A stretch of DNA of 64,000 nucleotides from positions 3,348,001 through 3,412,000 of the forward strand of contig NZ_SHLA01000001.1 of the NCBI RefSeq assembly GCF_004217565.1, written 5' to 3'. The translations under genes and the position numbers were made by a program. The notes beneath the pieces were generated by a model that saw only the letters and a program-made list of their open reading frames with translations, was not told the DNA's origin and ran no database searches. The stretch comes from Zhihengliuella halotolerans. Its GTDB lineage: Bacteria > Actinomycetota > Actinomycetes > Actinomycetales > Micrococcaceae. Below are positions 42,056-50,288 of the stretch, one piece after another; position 1 is the first letter of the stretch, and each line of letters opens with the position of its first letter.

Positions 42056-42949
42056 ATGGCCACGACACTGACTTCACCCACCCCCGCGCCTGGCGCGGCC
42101 GGCGAGGGGCCAGCGGCGCGCGCGCCCCGTCGTCGTACCGGATCCGCCGGCGGGCGACTGCTGACGATCCTCACCTGGCTGCTCGCGCTCGTGTTCTTCG
42201 CGCCGGTGCTGTGGATGGTGACGACGTCGTTCAAGCAGGAGAACGCGGCCGCCTCGACGCCGCCGACGTTCGTCTTCGAGCCGACCCTGCAGCAGTACGC
42301 GGACGTGCTGGCCCAGAACGCCGGGCCGTATTTCGCGAACTCGCTCATCGCGACGGGCGTCTCGACGCTGCTGGTCATCGCGCTCGCCGTGCCCGCGGCC
42401 TACGCGCTGAGCATCCGGCCCGTGCAGAAGACCTCCGACGTGCTGTTCTTCTTCATCTCCACGAAGATGCTGCCGGTCGTCGCCGTCATCATGCCGATCT
42501 ACGTGATCTCCGGCCGGTTGCACGTGCTCGACAACGTCTGGACGCTCGTGGTCCTCTACACGTCGATGAATCTGCCGATCGCCGTCTGGATGATGCGCTC
42601 CTTCTTCCAGGAGGTGCCGAGCGAGGTGCTCGAGGCCGCCCAGATGGACGGCGCCGGGCTCATGAAGACGCTGCGCTCGGTCCTCATCCCGATGGTGGCG
42701 CCGGGTATCGCCGCGACCGCGCTGATCTGCGTGATCTTCTCCTGGAACGAGTTCTTCTTCGCACTCAACCTGACTGCGGCGAAGGCCGCCACCGTGCCCG
42801 TGTTCCTCATGGGCACGATGACGAGCGAGGGGTTGTTCCTCGCCAAGCTCTCCGCCGCGAGCGTGCTGGCCTCGCTGCCCGTGGTCCTGGCCGGCTGGGC
42901 CGCCCAGAAGCAGCTGGTCCGCGGCCTGTCGATGGGTGCGGTGAAGTAG
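42056..42949 (+). CDS. Polyol ABC importer permease (SmoG/MtlG-like)
   Basis: The 297-residue permease has a Pro/Ala-rich N-tail, six membrane helices from about residue 37, and the EAA loop SEVLEAAQMDGAGLMKTL at about 190-207, followed by VLIPMVAPG. It pairs with the permease upstream to form the channel. The operon ends here; it converges on aspA with a seven-base gap. Confidence 0.93.
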   Translation: MATTLTSPTPAPGAAGEGPAARAPRRRTGSAGGRLLTILTWLLALVFFAPVLWMVTTSFKQENAAASTPPTFVFEPTLQQYADVLAQNAGPYFANSLIATGVSTLLVIALAVPAAYALSIRPVQKTSDVLFFFISTKMLPVVAVIMPIYVISGRLHVLDNVWTLVVLYTSMNLPIAVWMMRSFFQEVPSEVLEAAQMDGAGLMKTLRSVLIPMVAPGIAATALICVIFSWNEFFFALNLTAAKAATVPVFLMGTMTSEGLFLAKLSAASVLASLPVVLAGWAAQKQLVRGLSMGAVK

Positions 42950-42956
42950 GCCGGGC

Positions 42957-44357
42957 TCAGTCCGAGAGGTTCGCCAGGCGCTCGGGGCGGAGCATCTCGG
43001 CCAGCTGTTCCGGGGTGAGCAGGCCGCGTTCGAGGACGAGGTCGGCCACCCCGCGGCCGCTGTGCAGGGCCTCGAGCGCGATCGATGTCGACTCCGCATA
43101 CCCGAGCACCGGGTTCAGCGCGGTGACGAGCCCGATCGAGTTCTCCACCGTTCGGCGCAGCTCGTCCGCGTTGGCCGTGATGCCGGCGACGCAGCGCGTT
43201 GAGAGCGTGGTGCAGGCGGCGGCCAGGTGCGCCATCGACTTCGAGAGGCTGTGGACGATCACCGGCTCGAACGCGTTGAGCTGCAGCTGCCCGCCCTCCG
43301 CCGCCATCGAGATCGTCACGTCGTTGCCGACGACCTCGAACGCGACCTGGCTGACGACCTCGGGGATCACCGGGTTGACCTTACCCGGCATGATCGAGGA
43401 TCCGGATTGCACCGCCGGCAGGTTGATCTCGTTGAACCCGGCGCGGGGGCCGGAGGACAGCAGGCGCAGGTCGTTGCAGATCTTCGAGAGCTTCAGCGCT
43501 ACGCGCTTGAGCACGCCGGAGAGGTGCACGAACGCTCCGACGTCCTGCGTGGCCTCGATGAGGTCCGGCGAGGTGGTCAGCTCGAGCCCGCTGATCTCGG
43601 CCAGGTGCCGGCGGGCGACCTCGGCATATCCGACCGGGGCGTTGAGTGCGGTGCCGATCGCGGTGGCACCCAGGTTGATCTCGTGCACGAGGCGCAGCGA
43701 CTCCTCGAGCCGGTCATGGTCCTCGCGCAGGGTCACGGCGTAGCCGCGGAACTCCTGACCCAGTGTCATCGGGACGGCGTCCTGCAGCTGGGTCCGGCCC
43801 ATCTTCACAACCGTCCGGAACTCCTCGCCCTTCGCGGCGAAGGCGGCCTCGAGGTCCTCGAGCGCGTCGAGCAGAGGCCGCGCCGCGAACACGGTGGCGA
43901 CGTTGACCGCCGTCGGGTACGCGTCGTTGGTGGACTGGCTGAGGTTCACGTGGTCGTTGGGGTGCAGGCGCGCGTAGTCGCCCTTGGCGCAGCCCAGCAG
44001 CTCGAGCGCGCGGTTGGCGATGACCTCGTTCGCGTTCATGTTGGTCGAGGTCCCGGCCCCGCCCTGGACGACGTCGACCACGAACGCCTCGTGCAGAGCG
44101 CCGCCGATGATCTCGGCGCACGCGGCGTCGATCGCCCCGGCGCGCTCGGCGTCGAGCAGGCCGAGGTCCCGGTTGGCGCGGGCTGCCGCCTGCTTGACCA
44201 TGGCCAGGGCCCGGACGAGGTGGGGGTTCGAGGAGAGACGCTGCCCCGTGATGGGGAAGTTCTCGACGGCGCGCAGCGTGTGCACGCCCCAGTAGGCGTC
44301 GGCGGGCACATCGCGGTCGCCGATGAGGTCGTGTTCGGTGCGGGTGGGCTGGGACAA
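42957..44357 (-). CDS. aspA: Aspartate ammonia-lyase
   Basis: The 466-residue enzyme of the fumarase/aspartase superfamily splits L-aspartate to fumarate and ammonia. Superfamily signatures are QGGAGTSTNMNANEV (about 98-112) and GSSIMPGKVNP (319-329), which form the flexible catalytic loop. Class II fumarase is the main alternative, but position downstream of an asparaginase and a FadR regulator makes aspartase the better call. The asparagine made free by the asparaginase is thus carried on to fumarate. Confidence 0.93.
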   Translation of the reverse strand: MSQPTRTEHDLIGDRDVPADAYWGVHTLRAVENFPITGQRLSSNPHLVRALAMVKQAAARANRDLGLLDAERAGAIDAACAEIIGGALHEAFVVDVVQGGAGTSTNMNANEVIANRALELLGCAKGDYARLHPNDHVNLSQSTNDAYPTAVNVATVFAARPLLDALEDLEAAFAAKGEEFRTVVKMGRTQLQDAVPMTLGQEFRGYAVTLREDHDRLEESLRLVHEINLGATAIGTALNAPVGYAEVARRHLAEISGLELTTSPDLIEATQDVGAFVHLSGVLKRVALKLSKICNDLRLLSSGPRAGFNEINLPAVQSGSSIMPGKVNPVIPEVVSQVAFEVVGNDVTISMAAEGGQLQLNAFEPVIVHSLSKSMAHLAAACTTLSTRCVAGITANADELRRTVENSIGLVTALNPVLGYAESTSIALEALHSGRGVADLVLERGLLTPEQLAEMLRPERLANLSD

Positions 44358-44439
44358 AGCGGGGCTCCTGTGGGTGGTGGTGCCGGCTCGCGCGGGCGTG
44401 GGAAGAATGGGCCGGAGGGGATCGGCGGGGCTGGAGTGG

Positions 44440-45405
44440 CTAGAAGGCGGCGTCGAGCCAGCCGACGTGTTCGCCGCCGCCGAGCACGGATACGCGGGTC
44501 AGCGGGTCCAGGGCCGCGGCGAGTTCGGCGTCGCAGACCGCGCGCAGCAGCGCGGCGGTGGCGACGGGCATGCGGGCGCGGTCCCCGCCGTCGGAGACCT
44601 TGACCGCGACGGCGGTCCCGTCCGGCAACGCGGCGACCTGGATGCCCTCGAACCCGTCCTTGGCGATCGAGCCGGGCACGGCCCGCATGAACGCGGTCAC
44701 ATCGCGGCCTTCGCCGGCGACGAGCTCCGGGTGTGCGCTCATCGCGTCCGCGACCGCGCGGGCACCGGTGCCGGCCGGCGCGGTGGCGAGGCGGGAGAAA
44801 GCCCGCGCCAGCGCGGTCAGCGTGAGCGCGTAGACGGGGGTGCCGCAGCCGTCGGTGCTCGCGACAGCCGGCACCGCGCCGGTGAGGGTGGAGACCGAGC
44901 CGGCCAGCAGGTCGGCGACCGGGTGCCCGGGCTGCAGGTATCCCGCGACCGGCCAGCCGCGGGCGGCGCACAGTGCGACGAGCGCGGCGTGTTTGCCCGA
45001 GCAGTTCTGGGCCAGTCGCGTCGGCGACCCGCCGGCGGCGAGGAAAGCCGCGCGCTCGGCCGGGCCGTAGGGCAGATCGAGCGAGTTGGCCAGAGCCGAC
45101 TCGTCGAGACCGGCCGCGGCGAGGGTCGAGAGCGCGACCTCCTGGTGCCGCGCGGCGCCGGAGTGGCTCGCGGCCGCGAGGGCGAGCTGCTCGTGCGTGA
45201 GCTGCGCGCCGGCGTCGTGCATTCCGGCGGCGAAGAGCGGCTTGAGTGCCGAGCGCGGATAGAACAGCGCGTCCGGATCGCCGATCGAGTACAGCACCTC
45301 GCCGGCGGAGGAGAGGACGACGGCGGAACCGTAGTGCACGCTCTCGACGAGATCGCCGCGGCTCTGCAGGGCGACGGGTGCGTGGCGGGGCAGAGTGGTG
45401 TTCAC
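44440..45405 (-). CDS. L-asparaginase (asparaginase II family)
   Basis: The 321-residue protein belongs to the bacterial asparaginase II family (PF06089 type), with family blocks YPRSALKPLFAAGM, NCSGKHAALVALC and STDGCGTPVYAL. It deaminates L-asparagine to aspartate, supplying aspA downstream. A GTG start at 45405 overlaps the regulator stop by four bases. No signal peptide; cytoplasmic. Confidence 0.9.
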   Translation of the reverse strand: MNTTLPRHAPVALQSRGDLVESVHYGSAVVLSSAGEVLYSIGDPDALFYPRSALKPLFAAGMHDAGAQLTHEQLALAAASHSGAARHQEVALSTLAAAGLDESALANSLDLPYGPAERAAFLAAGGSPTRLAQNCSGKHAALVALCAARGWPVAGYLQPGHPVADLLAGSVSTLTGAVPAVASTDGCGTPVYALTLTALARAFSRLATAPAGTGARAVADAMSAHPELVAGEGRDVTAFMRAVPGSIAKDGFEGIQVAALPDGTAVAVKVSDGGDRARMPVATAALLRAVCDAELAAALDPLTRVSVLGGGEHVGWLDAAF

Positions 45406-46109
45406 TTCTCGGTCTCCTCGACGATGGTGGTGACGGTGCGGCGGACGGCGCCCAGGTGGGCCTCCATGGCGGCGGCGGCCGCCTGCGGATCGCGAGCCGC
45501 GATCGCCTCCAGGATGTGACGGTGCTCGGCGTCCGACGTGCGACGGCGGCCGGCGACCAGGTTCAGGGTTTCGGACTGGTGCGTGAGGGCATCGCGGATG
45601 TCGGCGACGATCTTCGCGAAGACGGCGTTGCCGCTGGCGTCGGCGATGGCGGCATGGAAGGAGGCGTCGAGCTCGACCCAGGCCTCGCCGTCGTCCTCCG
45701 CGTCCATGGCGTCGACGAGGCGGCGGAGCCCGGCGAGCTCGTCGTCGGCGCGGTGCCCGGCGGCGAGCTCGGCGGCCGGGATCTCGATGTGCGGGCGGGC
45801 CTGGTTGAGGTCGTGGGCCGAGTAGGCGCCGAGGACGAGGTCCTGCGGCGGGCGGGTGGCGACGACGAACGTGCCGCGGCCCGTCTCCGTGCGCGTCAGG
45901 CCGAGCGCGGCGCACGAGCGCAGAGCCTCGCGGACCACGGAGCGACTGACGCCGAAGTCGGCGGCGAGGCGCGCCTCGGCGGCGAGCTTGGTCCCGACGG
46001 GCAGTGTGCCGTCTCCGATGGCCTGGCGCAGGGAGCGGAAGACGGCTTCGGCGGCGCTGCTGCGCTCGATCGGAGGCAGTCCGGCTGTAGGGCTGTCTGA
46101 CAGGTTCAC
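45402..46109 (-). CDS. FadR/GntR-family transcriptional regulator
   Basis: The 235-residue regulator has an N-terminal winged helix-turn-helix (about 12-75; ERSSAAEAVFRSLRQAIGDG and ARLAADFGVSRSVVREALR) and a helical FCD ligand-binding domain (about 90-230) whose histidines may bind metal. The GTG at 46109 sits seven bases after a strong -10, so translation is leaderless. It heads an operon with asparaginase and aspartase genes and probably controls them in response to asparagine, aspartate or a related acid. Confidence 0.92.
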   Translation of the reverse strand: MNLSDSPTAGLPPIERSSAAEAVFRSLRQAIGDGTLPVGTKLAAEARLAADFGVSRSVVREALRSCAALGLTRTETGRGTFVVATRPPQDLVLGAYSAHDLNQARPHIEIPAAELAAGHRADDELAGLRRLVDAMDAEDDGEAWVELDASFHAAIADASGNAVFAKIVADIRDALTHQSETLNLVAGRRRTSDAEHRHILEAIAARDPQAAAAAMEAHLGAVRRTVTTIVEETEK

Positions 46110-46116
46110 GTCTTCG

Positions 46117-46145
46117 AGTATGCGCTCGCGGCATGTTGCGGTCAA
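46117..46145 (-). promoter_or_regulatory. Leaderless promoter of the asparagine operon
   Basis: On the minus strand ttgacc (-35, 46145-46140), 17-base spacer, catact (-10, 46122-46117) end seven bases before the GTG at 46109. The -35 overlaps the -35 of the divergent promoter, so the two may compete. Confidence 0.75.
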
Positions 46146-46163
46146 GCCGGACGGGAATAGGGT
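46136..46163 (+). promoter_or_regulatory. Leaderless promoter of the CoA-binding protein gene
   Basis: ttgcgg (-35, 46136-46141), 16-base spacer, tagggt (-10, 46158-46163) end six bases before the ATG at 46170. Confidence 0.65.
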
Positions 46164-46169
46164 GGGGCC

Positions 46170-46592
46170 ATGGAGACGAAGCCGCACTCGAACGATCCGT
46201 CCGTCATCAAGCGCCTGATGACCACCCCGGGCCGGTGGGCCGTCGTCGGCCTGACGAACAATCCATCCCGCGTCGCGCTGCCCGTGGCGACGTGGGTTCG
46301 CGACCGGCTGGGCATGGAGATCGTCCCCGTGAACCCGCGCGGCGAGGACGTGCTCGGGGCGCGCGGGCACACCCGGCTCGCGGACATCGAAGGGCACATC
46401 GACGTCGTCGACTGCTTCGTGAACTCCGAGCGCGTCGGCGACGTTGTCGACCAGGCGATCGAGATCGGCGCCGGTGCGGTCTGGCTGCAGCTCGGGGTCA
46501 TCGACGAGGACGCCGCCCGGCGCGCGAAGGAGGCCGGGCTCGACGTCGTGATGAACACCTGCCCGAAGATCGAGGCGGTGCGGCTGCCGTGA
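46170..46592 (+). CDS. CoA-binding domain protein (YccU-like)
   Basis: The 140-residue protein is a small Rossmann CoA-binding domain: WAVVGLTNNPSRVALPVATW (early nucleotide loop), IVPVNPRG, and GAVWLQLGVIDEDAARRA leading to VVMNTCPKIE. Such proteins bind CoA or a nucleotide but have no known reaction. It overlaps the next gene by four bases (GTGA). It diverges from the asparagine operon regulator, but a link in function is not evident. Confidence 0.88.
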   Translation: METKPHSNDPSVIKRLMTTPGRWAVVGLTNNPSRVALPVATWVRDRLGMEIVPVNPRGEDVLGARGHTRLADIEGHIDVVDCFVNSERVGDVVDQAIEIGAGAVWLQLGVIDEDAARRAKEAGLDVVMNTCPKIEAVRLP

Positions 46593-47023
46593 GCGGCGGC
46601 CTGACGACGGCGGACGTGCGCCGGATGTGCCTCGCGCTGCCTGGTGCGTTCGAGGACCAGCCCTTCGGCCCGGACACCCTCGTGGTCAAGGTGCGCGGGC
46701 GTGCGGCGACCCGGCCCAAGATGTTCGCGCTGATCTGGAGCGAGGGCCGGGAGGTCGCCGGGGCAGGGACGGCCCCGGCGGCGACGGCGCGCATGAACCT
46801 GAAGGTCGATCCTGCGCTCGGCGACCAGTTGCGGGCCGCGCACCCCGAGATCACGCCCGGCTACCACATGAACAAACGCCACTGGGTGACGCTGATCTGC
46901 GGGCCGGGGCTGCCGGAGGCCATGGTGCGGGACATGATCGAGGACTCGTACGATCTCGTCGTGGAGACCCTGCCGGCCGCGGATCGGGAGGCGCTCGGCT
47001 GGCGCCGCTCGGTCGGCGCGTGA
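46589..47023 (+). CDS. MmcQ/YjbR-family protein
   Basis: The 144-residue protein matches the MmcQ/YjbR (DUF419) family: an N-terminal LPGAFEDQPFG segment and the C-terminal PGYHMNKRHWVTL block with MIEDSYDLV. The fold is a CyaY-like DNA-binding one; biological role is unknown. The GTG at 46589 overlaps the upstream stop by four bases. It forms a two-gene unit with the CoA-binding protein. Confidence 0.87.
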   Translation: MSGGLTTADVRRMCLALPGAFEDQPFGPDTLVVKVRGRAATRPKMFALIWSEGREVAGAGTAPAATARMNLKVDPALGDQLRAAHPEITPGYHMNKRHWVTLICGPGLPEAMVRDMIEDSYDLVVETLPAADREALGWRRSVGA

Positions 47024-47086
47024 TGTCGTTGCGAGGATCACGGCCGGCGAGCCGATCCGACTCTGCCCTGAGGCCGTCGCCGGCCG

Positions 47087-47092
47087 TAGGGT
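47087..47092 (+). promoter_or_regulatory. Leaderless -10 box before the monooxygenase gene
   Basis: tagggt ends six bases before the ATG at 47099. A weak ctgccc -35 lies 18 bases upstream. Confidence 0.5.
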
Positions 47093-47098
47093 GGAAGC

Positions 47099-47419
47099 AT
47101 GATTTTCATCGTCGTTAAGTTCACCGTGAAGCCCGAATCCGCCGACACCTTCATCGGGGCCACGCGCCCGTTCACCGAGGCCACCCGCGCCGAGGCCGGG
47201 AACCTCTGGTTTGACTGGTCCCGCAGCGTCGAGGATCCGAACGAGTTCGTGCTCGTCGAGGCCTTCGCCGACGACGCCGCCGAGGCGCACGTGAGCAGCG
47301 ATCACTTCGCGGCCGGGCTCGAGGCCATGCGCCCGCACCTCGTCGAGACCCCGCGCATCATCAGCCGCCAGATCGACGGCGACAGCTGGGACGCCATGGG
47401 CGAACTGCAGATCGACTGA
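47099..47419 (+). CDS. Antibiotic biosynthesis monooxygenase (ABM) domain protein
   Basis: The 106-residue protein is a single dimeric alpha-beta barrel (ABM/YgiN-like): VVKFTVKPESADTFIGATR at the start, then EAGNLWFDWSRSVEDPNEFVLVE across 40-62 in two strands, and SDHFAAGL. Members include quinol monooxygenases and heme-degrading enzymes; active residues are not fixed here. It is probably monocistronic. Confidence 0.87.
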   Translation: MIFIVVKFTVKPESADTFIGATRPFTEATRAEAGNLWFDWSRSVEDPNEFVLVEAFADDAAEAHVSSDHFAAGLEAMRPHLVETPRIISRQIDGDSWDAMGELQID

Positions 47420-47477
47420 CCCCGCCCTGCCCGCCGCCTTGCGGTTGCGGGCTCGGCGCCGCCCGCGGCGTCATCAC

Positions 47478-47494
47478 CCGGACCCGGGGTCCGG
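47478..47494. other. Short GC hairpin upstream of the LuxR-type gene
   Basis: ccggacc and ggtccgg pair around a three-base loop. It lies 60 bases before the LuxR-type gene. Could be a weak terminator of the monooxygenase gene or an operator. Confidence 0.3.
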
Positions 47495-47553
47495 CCGCAT
47501 GCTACGTTGGTGCCTGAATTGCGGGGGGCAATCAGAAATGCGGGTCACAACGA

Positions 47554-49941
47554 ATGGTTCAACGAGGGGGCGTCGTCGTACGCCCGCGCCTGTCAGAGCG
47601 TCTTGAGCGCTGCCACGCGGTCACGATCGTTCAGGCGCCGCCCGGTTACGGCAAGACCGCGCTGCTGGCCGACTGGGTTGAGCACGCTCCCTCGGCCCAC
47701 ACCGCCCACGCCCCCGACCTGCCCGGGATCCTCGCTGCGCAGACCGGCGGGGTCGTCGTCGTGGATGATTTCGCCCGGCATGAAACCGCCGGGCTTGCGG
47801 AGAGCATCGTCTCAGCGCTGGCCCGCCCCGGAGCTCCGCGCCTGATCGTCGCCACACGGACCACGCCCCTGCTGCGCATGTACGCGTGGGACTACGGGCT
47901 CGACGTCGGCACTGTCGGGGCCGGGGACCTTCTGGCCACCGAGTCGGAACTCGCGGAGATGGTCGCCGCGTGGGGCGGGCGGGCCCCGGACGGCCTGCAC
48001 GAGGCGACCGGCGGCTGGCCCCGCGTCGCCCGACTCCTCGTCGAGGAGGGGTCCGCGGAAGAGTACCTGCGCCACGCCGTCCTCGCCCGGCTCGAACGGC
48101 AGAGCCTGGCCTTCGCGCTCGCCCTCTCCTCGAGCCGCAGCCTGGCCCCCGCCCACCGCCGGGTCTCACCCGGTGCGGGCGCGCCGTCGTCGGACGTTTT
48201 CGAGCGACTGCTGGAGTCCGGCGTCGTGCAGCGCCGCGTCGACGGATGCGAGCACGTCCCGCCCGTCGTCGCAGCCGCGCTGCGCCTCCTCGTGCCGGAG
48301 CAGGAGGCGCTGGCGTGGCACCGCGCGCTCGTCGAGGAACTCGGGCACGACGGCGACGCCGCCTCCCGCGCGCCCCGCATGGAGCACGCCCGGGCGAGCG
48401 AGGACTGGGGCGTCCTCGCCCAGTTGTGGACGCGGCACGGGCTGCAGCTGCTGGAAGTGGACGAGGCCGCCGTCGCGCGGGTCTACTCCGATGTTCCCGC
48501 CGAGGCCGTCGCCACGTGGCCGGTCCTGACGCTGGCCGTCGCCACGGCCCGGGCCCTGCGCGATCGACGGCCGTTCCACGACGTGCAACCCGTGCTGTGG
48601 CAGGCCGCGCGGCGGGCGGCGCAGCAGTTCAAGGGCCCCGGAATGGATCACGGCGGCGATCTCGAGAATTACATCTACCTGGCGGCCACGGCGCTCATCG
48701 ACGCGCGGATGGACGGGCGCTGGGAGGAACATCGACGTATCGCCGAGGCGGCGGAGGAGCGGTACCGCGCCGAGCGCGGCCCCGTGCCCGACAGCCAGCG
48801 GTACGCGTGGTTCCTGTTGCAGGTGTTCCTGGGCGAGATGACGGCAGGCGACGCGGTGCGTGCGAAGCCGGCGGGGCGGAGGGCGCACGTCGTGGCGCAC
48901 GACGCTCCCGACTCGCGGGTCTCGTCGGCTGCGGCGGCGGCCGGCATGTGCGCGCTCGCCACGATCGAGGGGTCGGCGCGGGACGCGGCCTACTGGAGTG
49001 AGCAGTACGCGGCCGTGGCCCGCGAGGAGGCGTGGGGCTTCGGCTACGCGACGAGCCTGTTCGCGCTCGTGCGCGCGATGCGGGCCGTCGACCGCCTCGA
49101 CCTCGAGGCCGCCGAGGCGGCGCTGAGCGACGCGGGCGACCCGCGCTGCGACGTCGAGTTCTGGCCGTTCGCCCTGCTGCCGCGCACCCAGCTCGCGCTG
49201 CTGCGCGGTGCGCCGGGCGACATGCTCGACGAGATCGACCGGGTGGTTTCGGCGCACCAGGCGCAGTACGACGCCGGCGGGTGGGGGACGCGCGTCGTCG
49301 CGTGTCTGCGCGTCGAACTGCTGACGGCGCTCGGCGAGGTGGGGCGCGCCCTGGAGATCGCCGAGTCCGTGGCGGACGCCTCGACGGCGGTCATCCCGCT
49401 GGGCGCGCGCGCCCACCTGGTCGCCGGAGATGCAGGGCGGGCGTTCGAGATGGCGAGGCAGCCGCGGTGGGACGCCGGCGTCACCCCGCGGACCCGCCTC
49501 GGCCGGCTGCTCGTGACGGCGGGCGCCGCCGAACAGCTGGGGGACCGCCACGGGGCCGACGCCGCGTTCTCCGCCGCACTCGCGCTCTCCGGGGCAACGG
49601 GGCTCATGGCCACCGTGGCGAAGCTGCCGCGCCAGGTCCGGCAGGCCCTGCTCGAACGCCACCACCGCGCGCTGAGCGCGGAGGCGCTCGAACTGCTTTC
49701 CGGTTACCGCGAGGTCTTCGAGACAAGCACCGAGCCGGTGCGCCTGACGCCGCGGGAGAAGGTAGTTCTGGCGGAGATGGGCCGTGCAACGACGCTCGCT
49801 GAGGTTGCTAGAAGGTTGACCGTTTCAGCAAACACGGTTAAGAAACAAGCCATCTCCGTCTACGCGAAGCTCGGCGTGCACGATCGGGAGGCCGCGCTCG
49901 AGCGGGCGCGCGTGCTGGGGCTGCTGCCTCCGGCTGACTGA
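47554..49941 (+). CDS. Large MalT/LAL-type LuxR-family regulator
   Basis: The 795-residue protein has an N-terminal STAND-type NTPase: Walker A APPGYGKTALL (about 28-38) and Walker B VVVVDDFARH (about 66-75). A long helical TPR-like middle follows, then a C-terminal LuxR helix-turn-helix (about 725-790): LTPREKVVLAEMGRATTLAEV and ARRLTVSANTVKKQAISVYA are split across the turn. Such regulators bind a ligand plus ATP to activate a promoter. The target is not next door. The gene stands alone and its start ATG follows no strong ribosome site. Confidence 0.88.
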   Translation: MVQRGGVVVRPRLSERLERCHAVTIVQAPPGYGKTALLADWVEHAPSAHTAHAPDLPGILAAQTGGVVVVDDFARHETAGLAESIVSALARPGAPRLIVATRTTPLLRMYAWDYGLDVGTVGAGDLLATESELAEMVAAWGGRAPDGLHEATGGWPRVARLLVEEGSAEEYLRHAVLARLERQSLAFALALSSSRSLAPAHRRVSPGAGAPSSDVFERLLESGVVQRRVDGCEHVPPVVAAALRLLVPEQEALAWHRALVEELGHDGDAASRAPRMEHARASEDWGVLAQLWTRHGLQLLEVDEAAVARVYSDVPAEAVATWPVLTLAVATARALRDRRPFHDVQPVLWQAARRAAQQFKGPGMDHGGDLENYIYLAATALIDARMDGRWEEHRRIAEAAEERYRAERGPVPDSQRYAWFLLQVFLGEMTAGDAVRAKPAGRRAHVVAHDAPDSRVSSAAAAAGMCALATIEGSARDAAYWSEQYAAVAREEAWGFGYATSLFALVRAMRAVDRLDLEAAEAALSDAGDPRCDVEFWPFALLPRTQLALLRGAPGDMLDEIDRVVSAHQAQYDAGGWGTRVVACLRVELLTALGEVGRALEIAESVADASTAVIPLGARAHLVAGDAGRAFEMARQPRWDAGVTPRTRLGRLLVTAGAAEQLGDRHGADAAFSAALALSGATGLMATVAKLPRQVRQALLERHHRALSAEALELLSGYREVFETSTEPVRLTPREKVVLAEMGRATTLAEVARRLTVSANTVKKQAISVYAKLGVHDREAALERARVLGLLPPAD

Positions 49942-50288
49942 GCTGCGGGCTCGATCGCCGGCCACGCGGTGGACCGGCGTCGAACCTGCACGCTAGCCGC
50001 CCCGCGTTGCTGGTGCCGGCGAGCGGAAAGGACCAAAGGGGGACCAATTGTCGCCTTATTTCGTCCACTCAGTGGCACTTCGGGTCAAGTAGGCGTCAGA
50101 ATGGAGGCAGGGCCGGGGGCCCTGTGGTCGAGACGCGAGTGCCGGCCTGGTCCGTTGGGGGGACCGGGAAGGCCGGGGGTTGTGTCTGACCGAATGGACG
50201 GGCCGGAGCCTCGGGGGAGAGCTCCGGCCCGCCCACGGTCACCGCGGAGGCTCCGGCGAAGCCCGCGCCGATCCTGACGCGACGCGAA
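49942..50288. other. 347-base intergenic region after the LuxR-type gene
   Basis: Contains a direct repeat ggaccaa at 50030-50036 and 50041-50047 (11 bases apart) and the GC-rich hairpin at 50200-50230. A short frame at 49969-50277 has no credible ribosome site or codon pattern and is not accepted as a gene. Confidence 0.5.
50200..50230. terminator. GC-rich terminator-like hairpin between convergent genes
   Basis: gggccggagc and gctccggccc form perfect 10-bp arms around an 11-base loop, in the gap between the LuxR-type gene and the convergent lipoprotein gene. There is no T-tract, as is common in high-GC actinobacterial terminators. Confidence 0.65.

Noticed and set aside
40570-43743. A 1057-codon frame across the polyol importer genes and aspA
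   Set aside because: It spans three well-defined genes in other frames and a convergent gene; translation is Arg-rich and without domains.
49969-50277. Possible 102-codon gene in the 347-base gap
   Set aside because: Arg/Pro/Gly-rich, no ribosome site, crosses the hairpin; typical of non-coding GC-rich DNA.
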